A DNA stretch of 64,000 bases from Sepioteuthis lessoniana (GCA_963585895.1 OY757911.1:88495275-88559274); one strand, 5' to 3'. Positions 23,842 through 35,854 are shown, numbered from the stretch's first letter. Made by a program: numbers and translations. Notes: generated by a model from the sequence alone, not told the origin.

Positions 23842-25460
23842 CAGTAGCAATGCTATCACCATTACTATTTGTAATAATGATGATGTCTCTCAATCACATA
23901 CATAGGAAATGCACAGGCAGATAAATACTTCAAAAAATTGCAAGTGAAAAAAAATCAACCACCTAATGTACATGAACGACATCAAACTGTTTGTTAAAAA
24001 TGAGAAAGAATTGGAAACCCTAATATATGCACTGAAGATATACAGTCAAAATATAGGGATGGAATTTGCCATAGAAAAATGTGCCAACTAATAATGAAAA
24101 GTAGAAAATGACATAGGATGGAAGGAATAGAACTACCAAATAAAGACAAAATTAGAACACCCAGAGAAACAGAAACTTACAAATACCTGGGAATAATGGA
24201 ATCGACACAATTAGACATGCAGAGATGAAAGAAAAAATTTAAAAAATAATATCTCAGAAGAACGAGAAAACTATTTGAAACCAAATTACAAAGCAGAAAT
24301 CTCATCAAAGAGATAAGTACCTGGGCTGTCCCATCGTAATATACTCTGAGCTATAATTAAAGTGGACCAGAGAAGAACCCCAACAAATGGACCAGAAAAC
24401 AAGAAAACTCATAGTGATGCATAAACCTTACAGACTGTATGTGCCAAGAAAAGAAGGAAGAGGACTTGCCAGCATTCAAGATAATGTCGATGCATCGATA
24501 TGAAAACTAGAAGACTACACAAAAAAGCGCAGAGGAAAACTGATTACAGCCACCAGAAATAATAGACAACACAAGGACCAACAGAATGGAAATAACCAGA
24601 AAACAAAAATGGGAAGAAAAACAAGTCTCTGGACATTTCATGCGACAAAAAAGTGAAATATCATACGAGAAGACTTGGACATGGCTATGAAAGAGAAACC
24701 TTAAGAGAGAAATTGAATCTCTTAGCAGCACAAAATAACACCATAAGGATTAACTATGTCAAAGCAAGAATAGACAAGCTACAACTGTAGCAGATGTAGA
24801 CTGTGGTGATAAAGACAAAATGATCGATGACATAAGCAAATGCAGTAAATTAGCTCAAAGAGAGTATAAGACTAGACACAACTGGGTGGGCAAGGTGATC
24901 CACTGGAAATTGTGCAAGAAGTTTAAATTTGACCATACAATTAAATGGTATGTGCACAACCCAGAATCCATCCTGGAAAATGAGACAACCTTCTCTGGGA
25001 TTTTGAAATACAAAGGGCTCATCTAATCTCGGCCAGATGACTATACCTAGTAATAGTCGACAAGAGAACCTGTCAAATAGTGGACTTTGCCATCCCAGCT
25101 GACCACAGGGTAAAACTGAAGGAAGGTGAAAAGAAAAATAAATACCTGGCCCTTGCTAGAGAATTGAAAAAAAACAAAACAACATGGAACGTGATGATGA
25201 TACCAATTGTACCTACTAAGTGCACAAATTACAGTCACCAAAGAATTGGTACAGGGGCTGGAAGACTTGGAAATAAGACAATGACTGGAGACTATCCAAA
25301 CAACAACATTGTTGAAATCGGCCAGAATATTAAAGAGAGTCCTGGAGGCTTGCTGTCACTCAGCCTCCAGTGGAAAACAATCAGCTAATGTTGGGGTGAA
25401 AAACTCAAATAAGTAAAAAAAAAAAATATATAAATAAATGAAAATAATAATAATAATAAT
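23842..25460 (+). mobile_element. LINE ORF2 remnant (RT through C-terminus) with 3' AAT tail
   Basis: Plus-strand frames give LSPLLFVI, then NHLMYMNDIKLF with the RT active-site box at 23969-23980. It reads Y-M-N-D instead of Y-M-D-D, so one metal-binding aspartate is lost. ETYKYLGIM follows near 24172, then YVPRKEGGRGLASIQD near 24440. A longer open piece at 24820-25026 carries KCSKLAQREYKTRHNWVGK and IHWKLCKKFKFDHT, and another at 25080-25388 carries FAIPADHRVKLKEGEKK, ARELKK and ESPGGLLSLSLQWKTIS. (AAT)n at about 25443-25460 is the 3' tail. The 5' half (endonuclease, N-terminal RT) is absent. Clade not assigned. Confidence 0.85.
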
Positions 25461-27535
25461 TCCCCAACTCAGAAATAAAAATCTATTAGAAAAATAGCTC
25501 TAACAAAGTATTTAAAAATTCAACTAAAATATTATATACAATGATTACAATAACTCTTTATCTACAACTTAGTTCATATCATTTACTTACTTTTAGTATT
25601 GTGTTATTGTAAATTTTACTAGTACAACAAAACCTCTGCTTCTAGCCAAGTGATCAACAGATATTCATTCTTTGTGGTGGAACCAAAATAAATATTGTCT
25701 TTTCTGCTCAATTCATGGCAATACCAGGCCAGAAAGGAGAGTGGGAGCAGGTGAATTAGTTGACATGGACCTATGGTTTTTTTAAGGGGCCTACTCCCTC
25801 TGATAGAGGTAAAGAGTGATATTTTGGTAAAGAATATTGATATAGTCATGGAGGGGAAGCACTACCTTTCCCATCTAGCCTTAGCCTATTACTAGTTTTG
25901 CAAAGGTTGGGGCAATATATCTATACTAGTTGGATGTTAAAAGATTTTAGGAGTGTAATTAAATGAAGAATGGACAGACTTGCTTAAAAATGACTCTCAT
26001 AGATTATCTAGTTGCTTAGCAAACATTTTTACCAAATGACTCACTATACATTCATTCAGTTCATGTACTTCAGTGATCATCTATTTGTTGAGTCATTGCT
26101 AACTGAAAACCTATTCACAATAAAATGCACCAGATCAGTGTTTGGTAGAGTCACACATATCTAATATTTAACATTTTCTTTTTTCTTTTTGCAGTTACTA
26201 CCAGATTACTCTGTTATGGTTGATTTATTCTATCATGATTGTAATTGCTGAACATAACTATTATACACATTTGTTCATTTTCTTTTAAAAGATCATCACC
26301 AGTGCATCAAATTTTGTGGTTGAAGTCAAGCTTATTTTTCCTGCTTTTCAAATAAATTCATATTATAATTAGTTCAATCTTCCTAAAAATGACATTACAG
26401 TCAGCAGCAACTTGGATTTTCAATATAAAAAAAAATTCATCAAAAAATTGTTAATTTCAAATGGTTTAGATTCATAATCACAAAGAAAATGAAACTGACA
26501 GATGAATTTAAGTTGAGTCACAGCATTAGCTAAGAAATGACTATGGATTCATTAACATTTAGTTAAAAAATGTTTTTTAAATCTTCCTACAATTTGTAGC
26601 TAATCAGTCTTTACCACCAACACATTACTGCAAATATATCCTATCAAATTATAAATCAAGAGAACAATTTATTGACTACTAACTACAAGTAGCATTATCA
26701 ATTATTACTGAATATATTTAATCCATATAACAAATCTTATTATATCAATATTAAATAAACTTATATAACAAAAAAAAAACCCCAGCCACCTGAAACCATA
26801 CTTGAACTCAAATGGTTACTAACACTGGTCCTTTTAATATATTCCATAACTAAACACAAAATCTTAACAATGATTTTAAACTATCAAGCATGGTTCAAAC
26901 ACTCCTACAACTTCTGCTACTAATGTCAGCTACCTTTTCAATAATTAATTTATTAAATCCTATTCTTGTATCTAAGCTATTGTTCCAGCATGTCATTTCA
27001 TTACTATTATGCTTATTGCAATTTGTTTTTAAATGCATTATTTAATGTTGCAAAAAATGTATTATTTTCTAAATGTTGCAAAGTATAATGTTAATTAGAT
27101 TTTTTAATTGAATTATTATGGCAGACATTTTTATAGGACACAAGCAAACATCCATCAGAGATAAATTCTCTATTCAACCAATAATACAAAGAGTCAAACT
27201 ACAACACAAAGAACAAAAATGGTATTAACTTACTTATACTGACCAAGTTAATCAACAGTTTTCAAATAAAGTGGTCCCCACTTTATCTGAAGTTTATACT
27301 TTCCATGGTCAAGCACAGAAATAAATAATGCATAGGTTTTACTTAATAATCCAAAAAATGCAAGAGTAATAATGCTGAAGAGAAGCCATGTAATGAAAAG
27401 GTGAACATTCTTGATTTGATAAGGAAAAAAAAGTTGTGTTGAAGTTTCTAAAATCAAAGTTAAGAATGAATCTTCTATTTCATACAATTATTATTACAGT
27501 ATATTGTTATATCCTATTATATCTACTTTATAAAC
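25461..27535. other. AT-rich stretch without recognised feature
   Basis: Two kilobases with no repeat head, transposase word or plausible exon recognised. The frames at 25619-25849 and 27248-27487 (minus) lack motifs. Confidence 0.45.
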
Positions 27536-27990
27536 TGGGGCTATAGAATCAGACTGCATCTCTGCAGAGGGTGAAGACCCCTTCAATGAGTGTCCAGGAT
27601 ATGACACTAAAAATCTGATAGTGAGGCTCCAGTAATGCTGGGGAACATGGAGTACTCCTTCATTGTCATCACTCCCAGGTCTACTCTAGCCTGGAGTGGT
27701 AGCACATGAAAGGGTCCAATCTATGGGTCAAATAAAACTGTTTGATATTTAAACTGAGTGCAAACAAATGACTTATGCTAAATTGAATTGTTTGAAATAG
27801 ATCTGTTTGATCATTTAACTTTGTGTAAACAAATGACTGATGTTTAATTGAATTGTTAGAGGTACATATCAATAATTGGACCTATTTAACTTTGTTGAGT
27901 CATGTTGACAACTCATATATCTAATATATATGAATAAATTGGATTTGGCATTAAATAACCTACAATAGTTGATATGCCATAAAACAAAAA
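27536..27990 (+). repeat. R1 interspersed repeat, partly expanded
   Basis: Sense copy: CATCTCTGCAGAGGGTGAAG, GTGTCCAGGATATGACAC, CTAGCCTGGAGTGGTAGC, CTATGGGTCAAATAAA, and tail AGTTGATATGCCATAAAACA. Between body and tail, ATTGAATTGTTTGAAATAG-type units repeat about twice (27775-27860), a shorter version of the expansion at 1.0 and 58 kb. Ends in an interrupted A run (27985-28016). Confidence 0.75.
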
Positions 27991-28423
27991 AAAAAACAAA
28001 AAAAAAAAAAAAAAAACTTTATAAAATAAACTTCATCATAGGTATGTACAGAAAAAGCAAATATATATTTTGTTAAGAACTATTGGTGGTTTCAGATATC
28101 TGGTCATCTTGGGAGATATCCCCCATGGATAAGGGAGGGTCTACTACATTGTAACAACTATTGTTTTACATGAAATCTGCATACTTAATAGTTATTATAT
28201 TCTGATTTATTCTGGTGTTCCCATCTTAACTGTTGTATATCAAAGCCTTCTTCTGTGGTATCACATAGAAATCTTTTGGGGATTTTGAACCAAACCCTTC
28301 ATTCAAGCCACAGGGGTAAATTATTTTCATTCTGTTATTCGTGCTAGAAGATATCTCATTTCAGTTCATTCTGCCAAGTTAATTTGTCCTTGAAATGGTG
28401 CTTGTTTATCTTACATGTACATA
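27991..28423. other. No recognised feature
   Basis: Begins with the A-rich end of the R1 copy. No other structure recognised before the mariner. Confidence 0.45.
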
Positions 28424-29350
28424 CGTGGTGCATTCAATAGGTTTCCAGACTCTTTTTGTACAGGCATTTAAAATTGTCGTAGACTATTGAAAATTCACTA
28501 TGTTATTGCTATACACCTTATGAGATGACTGACCAATTTTTATGATTTCAGGTTCAAATGAACAGCTACAGCAGCAATTGGAATACACCCTACTAAAGCT
28601 TGATTGTCACAGCTGGTCAATTTCAAAAATGCAATCTTTAGAAGAATGATATGCAATAAAATGATACTTTAGAAGAATGATATGCAATAAAATTCTGTTT
28701 TAAACTTGGAAAAAAATGCCACAGAAACGTATGGAATGCTTCAGACTGCTTTTCGACCATCTTGCATGAATCAAGCATCAGTTTTTGAGTGGCATAAAAG
28801 ATTCAAGGAAGGCAGAGAGTCTGCAAAGAATGATGAGAGGTGTGGGAGGAGTAAAGAAGTCAATACACCAGAGTTGATTGGCCAAACGGTTAGGGTTACT
28901 ATGTTGAGGTTTTAAGGGAGTTCAGGAAGAGATTCCGTCGGAAGAGGGTAGCACTCTTCAAATCAGGTCGGTGGCATTTCCACCAGGACAATGCACCAGT
29001 TCACAACTCCTTCCTTGTCACAGACTATTTGACCAAGATGGATATCAAGACAGTTCCTCACCCTCCCTATAGTCCAGAGCTTGCTCCCTGTGACTTTTGG
29101 TTATTCCCTAAGCTCAGAGGCTGTCGTTATGAAACAATTGAGGAGATGAAAGAGGCTGTGACGAAGGTCATTGATACGCTCACACAAGAGGATTTCCATG
29201 GGGCCTTCCAGAAGTTGTTGGAATGGTACAACAAGTGCATTGCAGCCGGAGGAGATTACTTCAAAGGGGACTAGAGTTTCATGTGTGTACTATCAATAAA
29301 AGTGCCCATACGAAAAAAGTCTGGAAACTTATTTAATGATATGATCCTCG
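28424..29350 (+). mobile_element. Mariner element with internal deletion of the transposase
   Basis: Flanked by TA on both sides (28422-28423, 29351-29352) with inverted ends sharing GTTTCCAGACT. The N-terminal HTH segment is open at 28706-28915 (TETYGMLQTAFRPSCMN, VFEWHKRFKEG, ERCGRSKE, TPELIGQ). The sequence then jumps directly to late transposase text: VL*EFRKRFRRKR, WHFHQDNAPVHNS (second Asp), VPHPPYSPELAPCDFWLFPK (third Asp) and YNKCIAAGGDYFKGD, with stop at about 29272. The middle, which carries the first catalytic Asp, is missing, and the full length of 927 bp compares with about 1.3 kb for intact mariners. A 33-bp tandem duplication (AGAAGAATGATATGCAATAA) lies upstream at 28635-28694. 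Inactive. Confidence 0.9.
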
Positions 29351-29404
29351 TATATCTATGCAAATTTTTTTAACTTAACTTAAAACTGTACTATACAAAC
29401 ATTA

Positions 29405-29757
29405 ATGATTGATTGATTGATTTTAATGACATGTCAAACTGTATAAGATTTTTTTATGTCTAGAGGTTAAGAAATTGCATACATTGTACACTTAGATTTA
29501 CATTTTTTTGTGTAGTTTATGTCTTTTACATATAGTTATACGATACCAGACATTCCTATCTAATACAAATAATTAGCAAACAGATCTATTTGACCCATAG
29601 ATAACAGGCATTACCATTCCAGGTCAGAGTGAACCTAGGAGTAATGGCAATGGCAATGAAGGGGTACTCTACATTCTCCAGCACTCCAGAACAGGAGCCT
29701 CACCACTAGATGCAGTTTAGTATCAAACCCAAGATATCTTTAATTTCTGCAAAGCAC
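29405..29757 (-). repeat. R1 interspersed repeat (reversed)
   Basis: Tail at left: (GATT)n at 29406-29422, then TTTTAATGACATGTCAAACT. Body: GACCCATAGATAACAGG, CATTCCAGGTCAGAGTGAAC, GGGGTACTCTACATTCTCC, CCTCACCACTAGATGCAG. It begins 55 bp right of the mariner. Confidence 0.8.
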
Positions 29758-29889
29758 TAGTAAAAATCAGTTTTTATTAAAACCAGTCCTTCAAAATTAA
29801 ATGTTAATCTAAAAATAGTAAAAAAAATTTTAGTATAAATGTGTATTGGATGAACACTTAAAATCAATTAAGCCGTTTATCAAACCCTG

Positions 29890-30255
29890 TGGATGGGACT
29901 CAGAATATGTTGACTGTATCCTCAGCAAGAAGTACAACCTCCCCAAAAGTAGGTGTCCTAGGTATAATACTAAACTACATCTGATGATGAAATTCCAATT
30001 CTGCAGATATGAAGAGAATAGTGTACTCCTTCATTGCCATTACTCCCAGATCCACTCTAACCTGGAGTGATAGTATCTGTTAGGTTTCCATCTATGGTTC
30101 AAATAGATCTGTTTCACTATTATTCATATTCAATTGGACCATGTGCAAAAAAACTCTAAAGAAACAACTACACAAAAACATGTAAATATGAATGTACAAT
30201 GTACTTCTAAGCATAAAATAACCCTGAAGGATTAACATGTCATATCATATATAAA
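29890..30255 (+). repeat. R1 interspersed repeat (sense), inverted partner of the preceding copy
   Basis: GTTGACTGTATCCTCAGCA head, CATCTGATGATGAAATTCC, CCACTCTAACCTGGAGTGAT, CTATGGTTCAAATAGA and tail GGATTAACATGTCATA. It overlaps a 74-codon open frame (29846-30070) that is simply the translation of the repeat. Confidence 0.8.
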
Positions 30256-31377
30256 ATATAAAAAGATGAAGCTGTAGAAATAGACAAACTGAAAGCAAAA
30301 ATTGATACAAAAGAGAAATATCAGAAATGACAGGCAGGAACACTAACAAGAGAGAAAAAGAAACATTTCTGAAATAGAAGAAAACAATCTTTATTTAATC
30401 AAAACTAACAACAATATAGTAAAAATTCCCATATATGAAATATAATATGTGAGATATATGTGCGATATTTTTCAGAACACACTGATATTACCCTCTCATC
30501 CTAATTAGAAGCGCCAGTGAGTGACACTTAGATCATAGGCAGATCACATGAATACACTACATCAGAGTACAAATCCATTTGTAAATAATACCATCATGTT
30601 TTATAAGTACTATGTTAGTTTTTGTATAAAAACTTAGATTTTAATTACTATTTTGAAGTGGGAACTCAAATAAGTTCAATTTCTCCAGATAATTTACAAG
30701 ACATTTGCAACTCACATGATATACAAAGAAAGGGAATAATACAATTTATTCACTGAAAATGTGGATGCGTGTGTGAGTGCATGTTCATGAGTACAAGGGA
30801 TAATCGAAACTGTTAGCATACTTGTCAGGCAATTGTATAGATGTCTAGCATCAATTGTAAGTCAGCATCAAGACATTAATTTGCATTTCAAGTTCCTTTA
30901 AAGTTGTTGGGCAGGAAATTACTTTTCAAAATATTGATTTTAAATACATTTATAATAGCAATTGCTAAGAATAATAAAAACTAATGGAAAACATTAATTG
31001 GTGTCATGAATGGAAGGAATCAGAGGAAATATGAAAATGCTATACCAGGTTAAAAATACAGTGGTCAATAGATCTTCATGGATGCATTTATTCACTAGTA
31101 CTTTTGGAGCTTGGTGTGAATACAAACCTGAATTATAATTTATGTGTGAGGTATTGACTGGTTTCTTCTAGTGACTACAAAAACTTATTGAACCTCTTAA
31201 CAATGGCAACTGAGAATTAAAAGCTATGGGTTTTGTTTGTTAGTAAAAAAACATTTTTGATAGAAATCTAATCAATGGCAAAAGCAAAAAAATATTTCTC
31301 TAGTTGATTCTTAAAAAGGTAGTGACACCTATTTGTCTTGCAGAATTTGCACTTGGATTTGGATACTGGTTTAGAAG
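30256..31377. other. No recognised feature
   Basis: Nothing supported as a gene or repeat. Confidence 0.4.
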
Positions 31378-31665
31378 ACTATGTATTTAGCCAACCCCTT
31401 CTCTATGTAGCAGGATGCCACATAAGGTAAATTTTTAAGTAGAGTTAAGCTGGTTTGAATATAGTTTTCCTTCTAGACTGGTTGCCTAACCAAGGTTAAA
31501 GAAATCAGTCTGACCTACTATTATTACATAGCTGGGAGAGAATAATTAGATTTCCCAAGGGTATGTGTGCATTGTGAAATGCAAACAGCCTTGTTCAGGA
31601 TTTGAAGTTAGATCACTGTGCCAATTTCCAAGGATGATAACCATTATGCCATGAGTGCCAAAGGG
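31378..31665 (-). repeat. R2 tRNA-derived SINE
   Basis: Reversed: TATTTAGCCAACCCCTTCTC and GCAGGATGCCACATAAGG tail at left; TAGACTGGTTGCCTAACC; head with GGATTTGAAGTTAGATCAC at right. The B box is weakened by substitutions. Confidence 0.75.
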
Positions 31666-31757
31666 AAAGATTGTATGAAAGAGGAGCAATTGTTCAAGCA
31701 GCAAATTTCCTGTATCCACATTACCTAAGTCATATAAAGATAAGTTTCGTTTGGATT

Positions 31758-31985
31758 CTTTGTTTAATGGCATATCAACCTTCATGGGTTATTTAATGCC
31801 AAAGTCATTCTTGTAGAAGAACAGCAGTGATACTATTTAGCCCATAGCTGGGAGGATAAAGGGGTTCATACCTTTCCCAGTGGTATTAGTCTGAAAGTGA
31901 ACTTAATAGCATGACTGGATTTCAAACTTGCTCACTTCAAAGCCTTAATTCAACACTTTAGCCATTACACCACAGGGTCTCTCCT
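31758..31985 (-). repeat. R3 tRNA-derived SINE with complete shared tail
   Basis: Reversed: tail TTTAATGGCATATCAACC then GGGTTATTTAATGCC at left. Body ATTTAGCCCATAGCTGGGAG and TAGTCTGAAAGTGAACTTAA. Head at right with the complement of B and A boxes, ending CCATTACACCACAGGGTC. The best R3 copy in the window for showing both the tRNA-like head and the hairpin tail. Confidence 0.8.
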
Positions 31986-32599
31986 CTAAAGTTAGGGCAG
32001 AAGTTGATGCAGATTGATATCAATGACATCATTGGAATTGCCAGAATATGGTTGAAGACAACAGTGGACTGATTTAAGGACTCCACCTCCTGATTCTGAA
32101 GCTATCATTCTCCTAAACTGGTTACCCACCAAAGTTAGAGTTCAGTCAGTCTTGCTAGTTAAAAATAGCAGTACAAAATTAGAGAAACAAAAGGAAACCC
32201 TCAAAACTTACTCTTTCTGATTAAAATTTTAAAATGAAAAATTGCATGTACAAAAATAAAGAAACAAATAGCAATGAGTGTTGTATAAGCAGAAGATGTC
32301 ACTTTTTAAATATGCTTTCATGATAATCAAATACCAACACATTAGAATAACCAAAGGATTGACAGTTACATTTTTCTTTTTACTTAATATTCTCAAAGCC
32401 TTTAGTTTAAAATATAAGGAGCATCAAAAGTTCAAGTTATTGAAACATAAATTAAAATAATAAAAACAGGTATAAAATAGTTGATATTTATTTTGGCTAA
32501 CTGGTAATAACATGTGAAGGCAGATGTTGATAGAGGTTTACATAACTGTGCATTTGAAAGAAAAAGATCAATCATAAAGTGAGGGAGTTTAAACTTATA
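31986..32599. other. No recognised feature
   Basis: The 60-codon frame at 32278-32460 is low-complexity. Nothing else seen. Confidence 0.4.
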
Positions 32600-32725
32600 C
32601 TAGTCAATTCAAACTAAAAGCACAGGTTCCTGTTAGATTACCAAAATTAGGCAGCTATGAGCTTGGTTAGTTAGGTGACCACTTAGTAGCAAGTACTGAA
32701 AGCAACCAGATTAATCAAAGCTTAA
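32600..32725 (+). repeat. 5S rRNA-derived element, diverged copy
   Basis: Order of words follows 5S rRNA: AAAGCACAGGTTCCTGTTAG, ATTACCAAAATTAGGCAGC, TTGGTTAGTTAGGTGACCAC, AGTACTG. It is more decayed than the copy at 7.9 kb; the C-box region (TTAGGTGACC at 32671-32680) is still clear. Confidence 0.6.
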
Positions 32726-32821
32726 ATAAGATAAAATGAAGCAGTTTGACTTATAACTCTTACTGTGTAGATTGAATAAGTGCTTTATATAAAAAGTTAA
32801 GATATTCAAAGAATAAATCAA

Positions 32822-33157
32822 ATAGGGTATCCTGAGTATGACACAATACTGCATCTGATGGTGAGGCTACAGCTCTGGAGAGTGTGGAGTACTCCTTTAT
32901 TCTTATTACGCCTGTGTCCACTCTGACCTGGAGTGAGAGTATCTGTTAGAGCCCTACCTATAGGTCAAATAGATCACTTTGAAAATTATTAATATATGAT
33001 AGATCCACGAGTAAAAAAAAAAAAAAAAAAAAAGACTTAAGAAAAAGCTACACAAAAAAATGTAAATATTAACATACATTAAACATGATTCCCAAACTTC
33101 CAGGTATAAAATAACCCTAGATGGGTTGACATGCCATTAAAATCAATCAATCAATTA
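32822..33157 (+). repeat. R1 interspersed repeat
   Basis: GGTATCCTGAGTATGACAC, GCATCTGATGGTGAGGCT, GTCCACTCTGACCTGGAGTG, CTATAGGTCAAATAGATC, an A run of about 20 bp at 33014-33033, and tail GGGTTGACATGCCATTAAAA with (TCAA)n. Confidence 0.85.
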
Positions 33158-34102
33158 ACCAACTATTTCATTAGGCTGCTAACTGTACATTTTTTAGATG
33201 TCATAAGAGCAAATATATCAGAGTTGGCAAAGGAAGTAAAAACTTGTTAACTGTCTATATACATTTGAACCATTTTACCAACAAGAATATTTAAAGAGAA
33301 TACAAATGTATGTTCTTTTTATACTTCTTGATGAGTAGATTTTAAAACTCAAATGCTTTGACAATGTAAATATAACATACTGAAAACACTGAATAAGACC
33401 TTGATAAGTTTATACAAGTGAAGCCAACCGACAATTATTCAAGAAAAAAAGTCAAGATTTTTTTTTCCAAGAGCTATTCAACTTATGTCCCTTCTGCAAA
33501 GCATAAGTGTCATAAATACACAAATCTGGTGAAACATTATCCATGTTGATGTAATTTGGCTGTTTTCCCAAATAACAAATTGCAATGTTTTTACATGCAC
33601 TTTTTTCCTAAATGTCCAGATTTATTTTGCTCATTAGAGCAACACTGCCAACAAGTAGTACATGATCATCAGCTGGAAGTCGTACATCATTTTAAGGCCA
33701 ACTCCAGAAGAATTTTACTCTATGGAAAGAGAGAAAAAAATCCAAAAGGAATTTGTTCCCACCCAATGAGCAACTGTAACAATTTAGACTGCCTGCACCA
33801 AATTGTTTCATTATAGTTAGAGATAATACTAACATAACTTTGCAAATTTCATGTTAAGTTATAAACTATTGTCATCATTATAAAAAAACATTAATTTAAA
33901 CAATTTCATGTTAACATTTTATCAACAAATAAACTCATGTAAGAAACTTATTTCCAAAGTTTTTTTTTTCTTTGAAATTGGAGGATATTACAAAGAATGG
34001 CAAATCCTCAAACTTGATAAAAATGAATAAACAAATAAAAAATTGAAAAAATTGGTTGAAATCTAACTTGTACTGGTTGAAAACAAATTTTGGAAACTGA
34101 TT
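33158..34102. other. No recognised feature
   Basis: An 86-codon frame at 33556-33816 is Cys/His-rich but shows no regular spacing of a known zinc motif. Not supported as a gene. Confidence 0.4.
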
Positions 34103-34175
34103 TTGATTGATTGATTTTAATGGCATGTCAACCTGTCTGTTATTTTATGCTTAGAGATTATGAAATCACATTCAT
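34103..34175 (-). repeat. R1 tail fragment
   Basis: TTGATTGATTTTAATGGCAT then GTCAACCTGTCTGTTATTTT, TGCTTAGAGATTATGAAAT: only the 3' tail end of R1, as expected for a 5'-truncated retroposon. Confidence 0.7.
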
Positions 34176-34415
34176 TGTATGTTCAATAATCTAAGCAAAA
34201 ATACATGTCATAGTTATAAAATTTCCCAAATTGTTAATTGCAATCACCAAAACAATTTAAGTCATTTATTAAACATGTGTGTACACTGCATTATTTCATT
34301 AATAAGGTACATAATAAAAATGGAAATGATTATTCATAACCACAAGATAATCAACTTTTTCCAGTATATTTTCAAAAGATAATGGAGATATTTTATGAAT
34401 TCTGAATCACTTATA

Positions 34416-34418
<3 letters not shown>

Positions 34419-34452
<34 letters not shown>
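34419..34452. repeat. Poly(A) run, 34 bp
   Basis: Uninterrupted A run. Confidence 0.95.
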
Positions 34453-34455
<3 letters not shown>

Positions 34456-34599
34456 GAAATATTAATATTAGAGGAAAACAATTTATCAAAAACTCCAAAA
34501 TATTTATTTTCAATTACCTTCTTTTAGCTTAGTTCATGGGTTTTAATCAAGATAGTGTCATCTCCTCATTAAATAGCAAACCTAAATACTAAAAGTGAT

Positions 34600-34978
34600 G
34601 TCAACAGACACATAGGTAAAGCATAGACTGCTATTGACTGGTTAACAACCATATCTGATCTCTGATAACATAAAGCAGGAATTCTTCCAAGCTACAGCCA
34701 TGTCAATACTATTGCATAGTTGCACCACTTGAACTAACAAAACACCTGGAAAAAAAGCTAAATGGGAACTATACAAGGATGCTGCATATTGTTTTAAACA
34801 GATCCAAGAATCAGTACCCTACAAAACAGTAGCTGTATATCTATTTACCTCCTAGCTCACAAATTGTCCAAGCAAAATGAGCTGAGGAAGTTTAAGAAAG
34901 ACTCATAAATGAAGTTCTCCAATAGACTCCTACACGTGGACACACCAGTGTTGGCTGACCAACAAAATCTTATATTCA

Positions 34979-35010
<32 letters not shown>

Positions 35011-35040
35011 AAATCAAAGCAATCTGTACAGTAGGCACGC
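34600..35040 (+). mobile_element. LINE ORF2 C-terminal remnant containing a (GA)n expansion
   Basis: Across plus frames: TAIDWLTTI, DNIKQEFFQATAMSILLHSC at about 34662-34725, a decayed EKKLDGNYTRMLH block near 34752-34790, SRIST, LYIYLPPIS-like text, SQIVQAK, LINEVLQ and TPTRGHTSVG near 34927, then PTKSYIQ. Immediately after this the frame runs into (AG)n at 34984-35010. These words belong to the thumb/connection and C-terminal end of a widespread invertebrate LINE ORF2. Stops and frameshifts show it is dead. A second fragment of the same family is at 62.8 kb. Confidence 0.75.
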
Positions 35041-35249
35041 CTTATTTCAATATTTCTACAGCTAAGATGAAACATCCTCTTCTTGACTGGGCTAATGATA
35101 AAATATAAGCAGCATAAAAATTTCAATGTGCATTAAGGCACAAGACAAAATTATAAAGAATTTTTATATCATATAAAGTCCAACTCATAGTGAGAGAGAA
35201 CTCAGAAAAAAATGACACATCGTAGCGATATTTTTATTAGACTTTTATA

Positions 35250-35460
35250 CACTTTTAAGTGTATTGCTCTAGAGAATAAAACAATTTTCAATCCAATTTG
35301 AACTGAATTATAATTTTGTGGGATCGGCGTTTGTGCTGAATATCATTTTTATTCATTCAAATTCTCAATATAACATAGATAACTATTAAAATGCTAATTA
35401 ATTACAATCTTTCACTGCTTACATTGAAGTATCACTATCATCATGGACCGCTGTTAACAA
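35250..35460 (+). repeat. R9 dispersed repeat, second copy
   Basis: CAATTTTCAATCCAATTT, TATAATTTTGT, ATTCAAATTCTCAATATAAC, ATAGATAACTAT, GAAGTATCACTATCATCATG match 16.1-16.3 kb in order. The left-edge word is TTAAGTGTATTGCTCTA, inverted relative to the other copy. Confidence 0.5.
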
Positions 35461-35854
35461 GGTGAACCCTTTAAGTTCACATTGTCGTCTAGTAACTTTT
35501 ACAGAAGCACTCATTAATTAATTTCAAGAAATTATGAATAATTATAAGAGCACTGGGAACTGTTCTGTTAGTAATTATTCAAGTTTTAAACATAAAAAAA
35601 AAATACATTTAATGATTTAATTTAATATGGTTAATCTCAATTTTGACATTTATTATTTTTTAAACAGATAAGTTGGTGTTACTCGTCTCACTTACAGATT
35701 TAAATGTGAGCCGACAAACAAATCGACAGAATTCTATTCCATTGCATTCAGTTACATGTTGCATAGATTTTTTTAGAGAATGCAAAATAAAAGTTAAAAG
35801 TCTAAAAAGTGTAATATTTATAATTAGAATTTAATAAGTACCTTGTATGTATTT

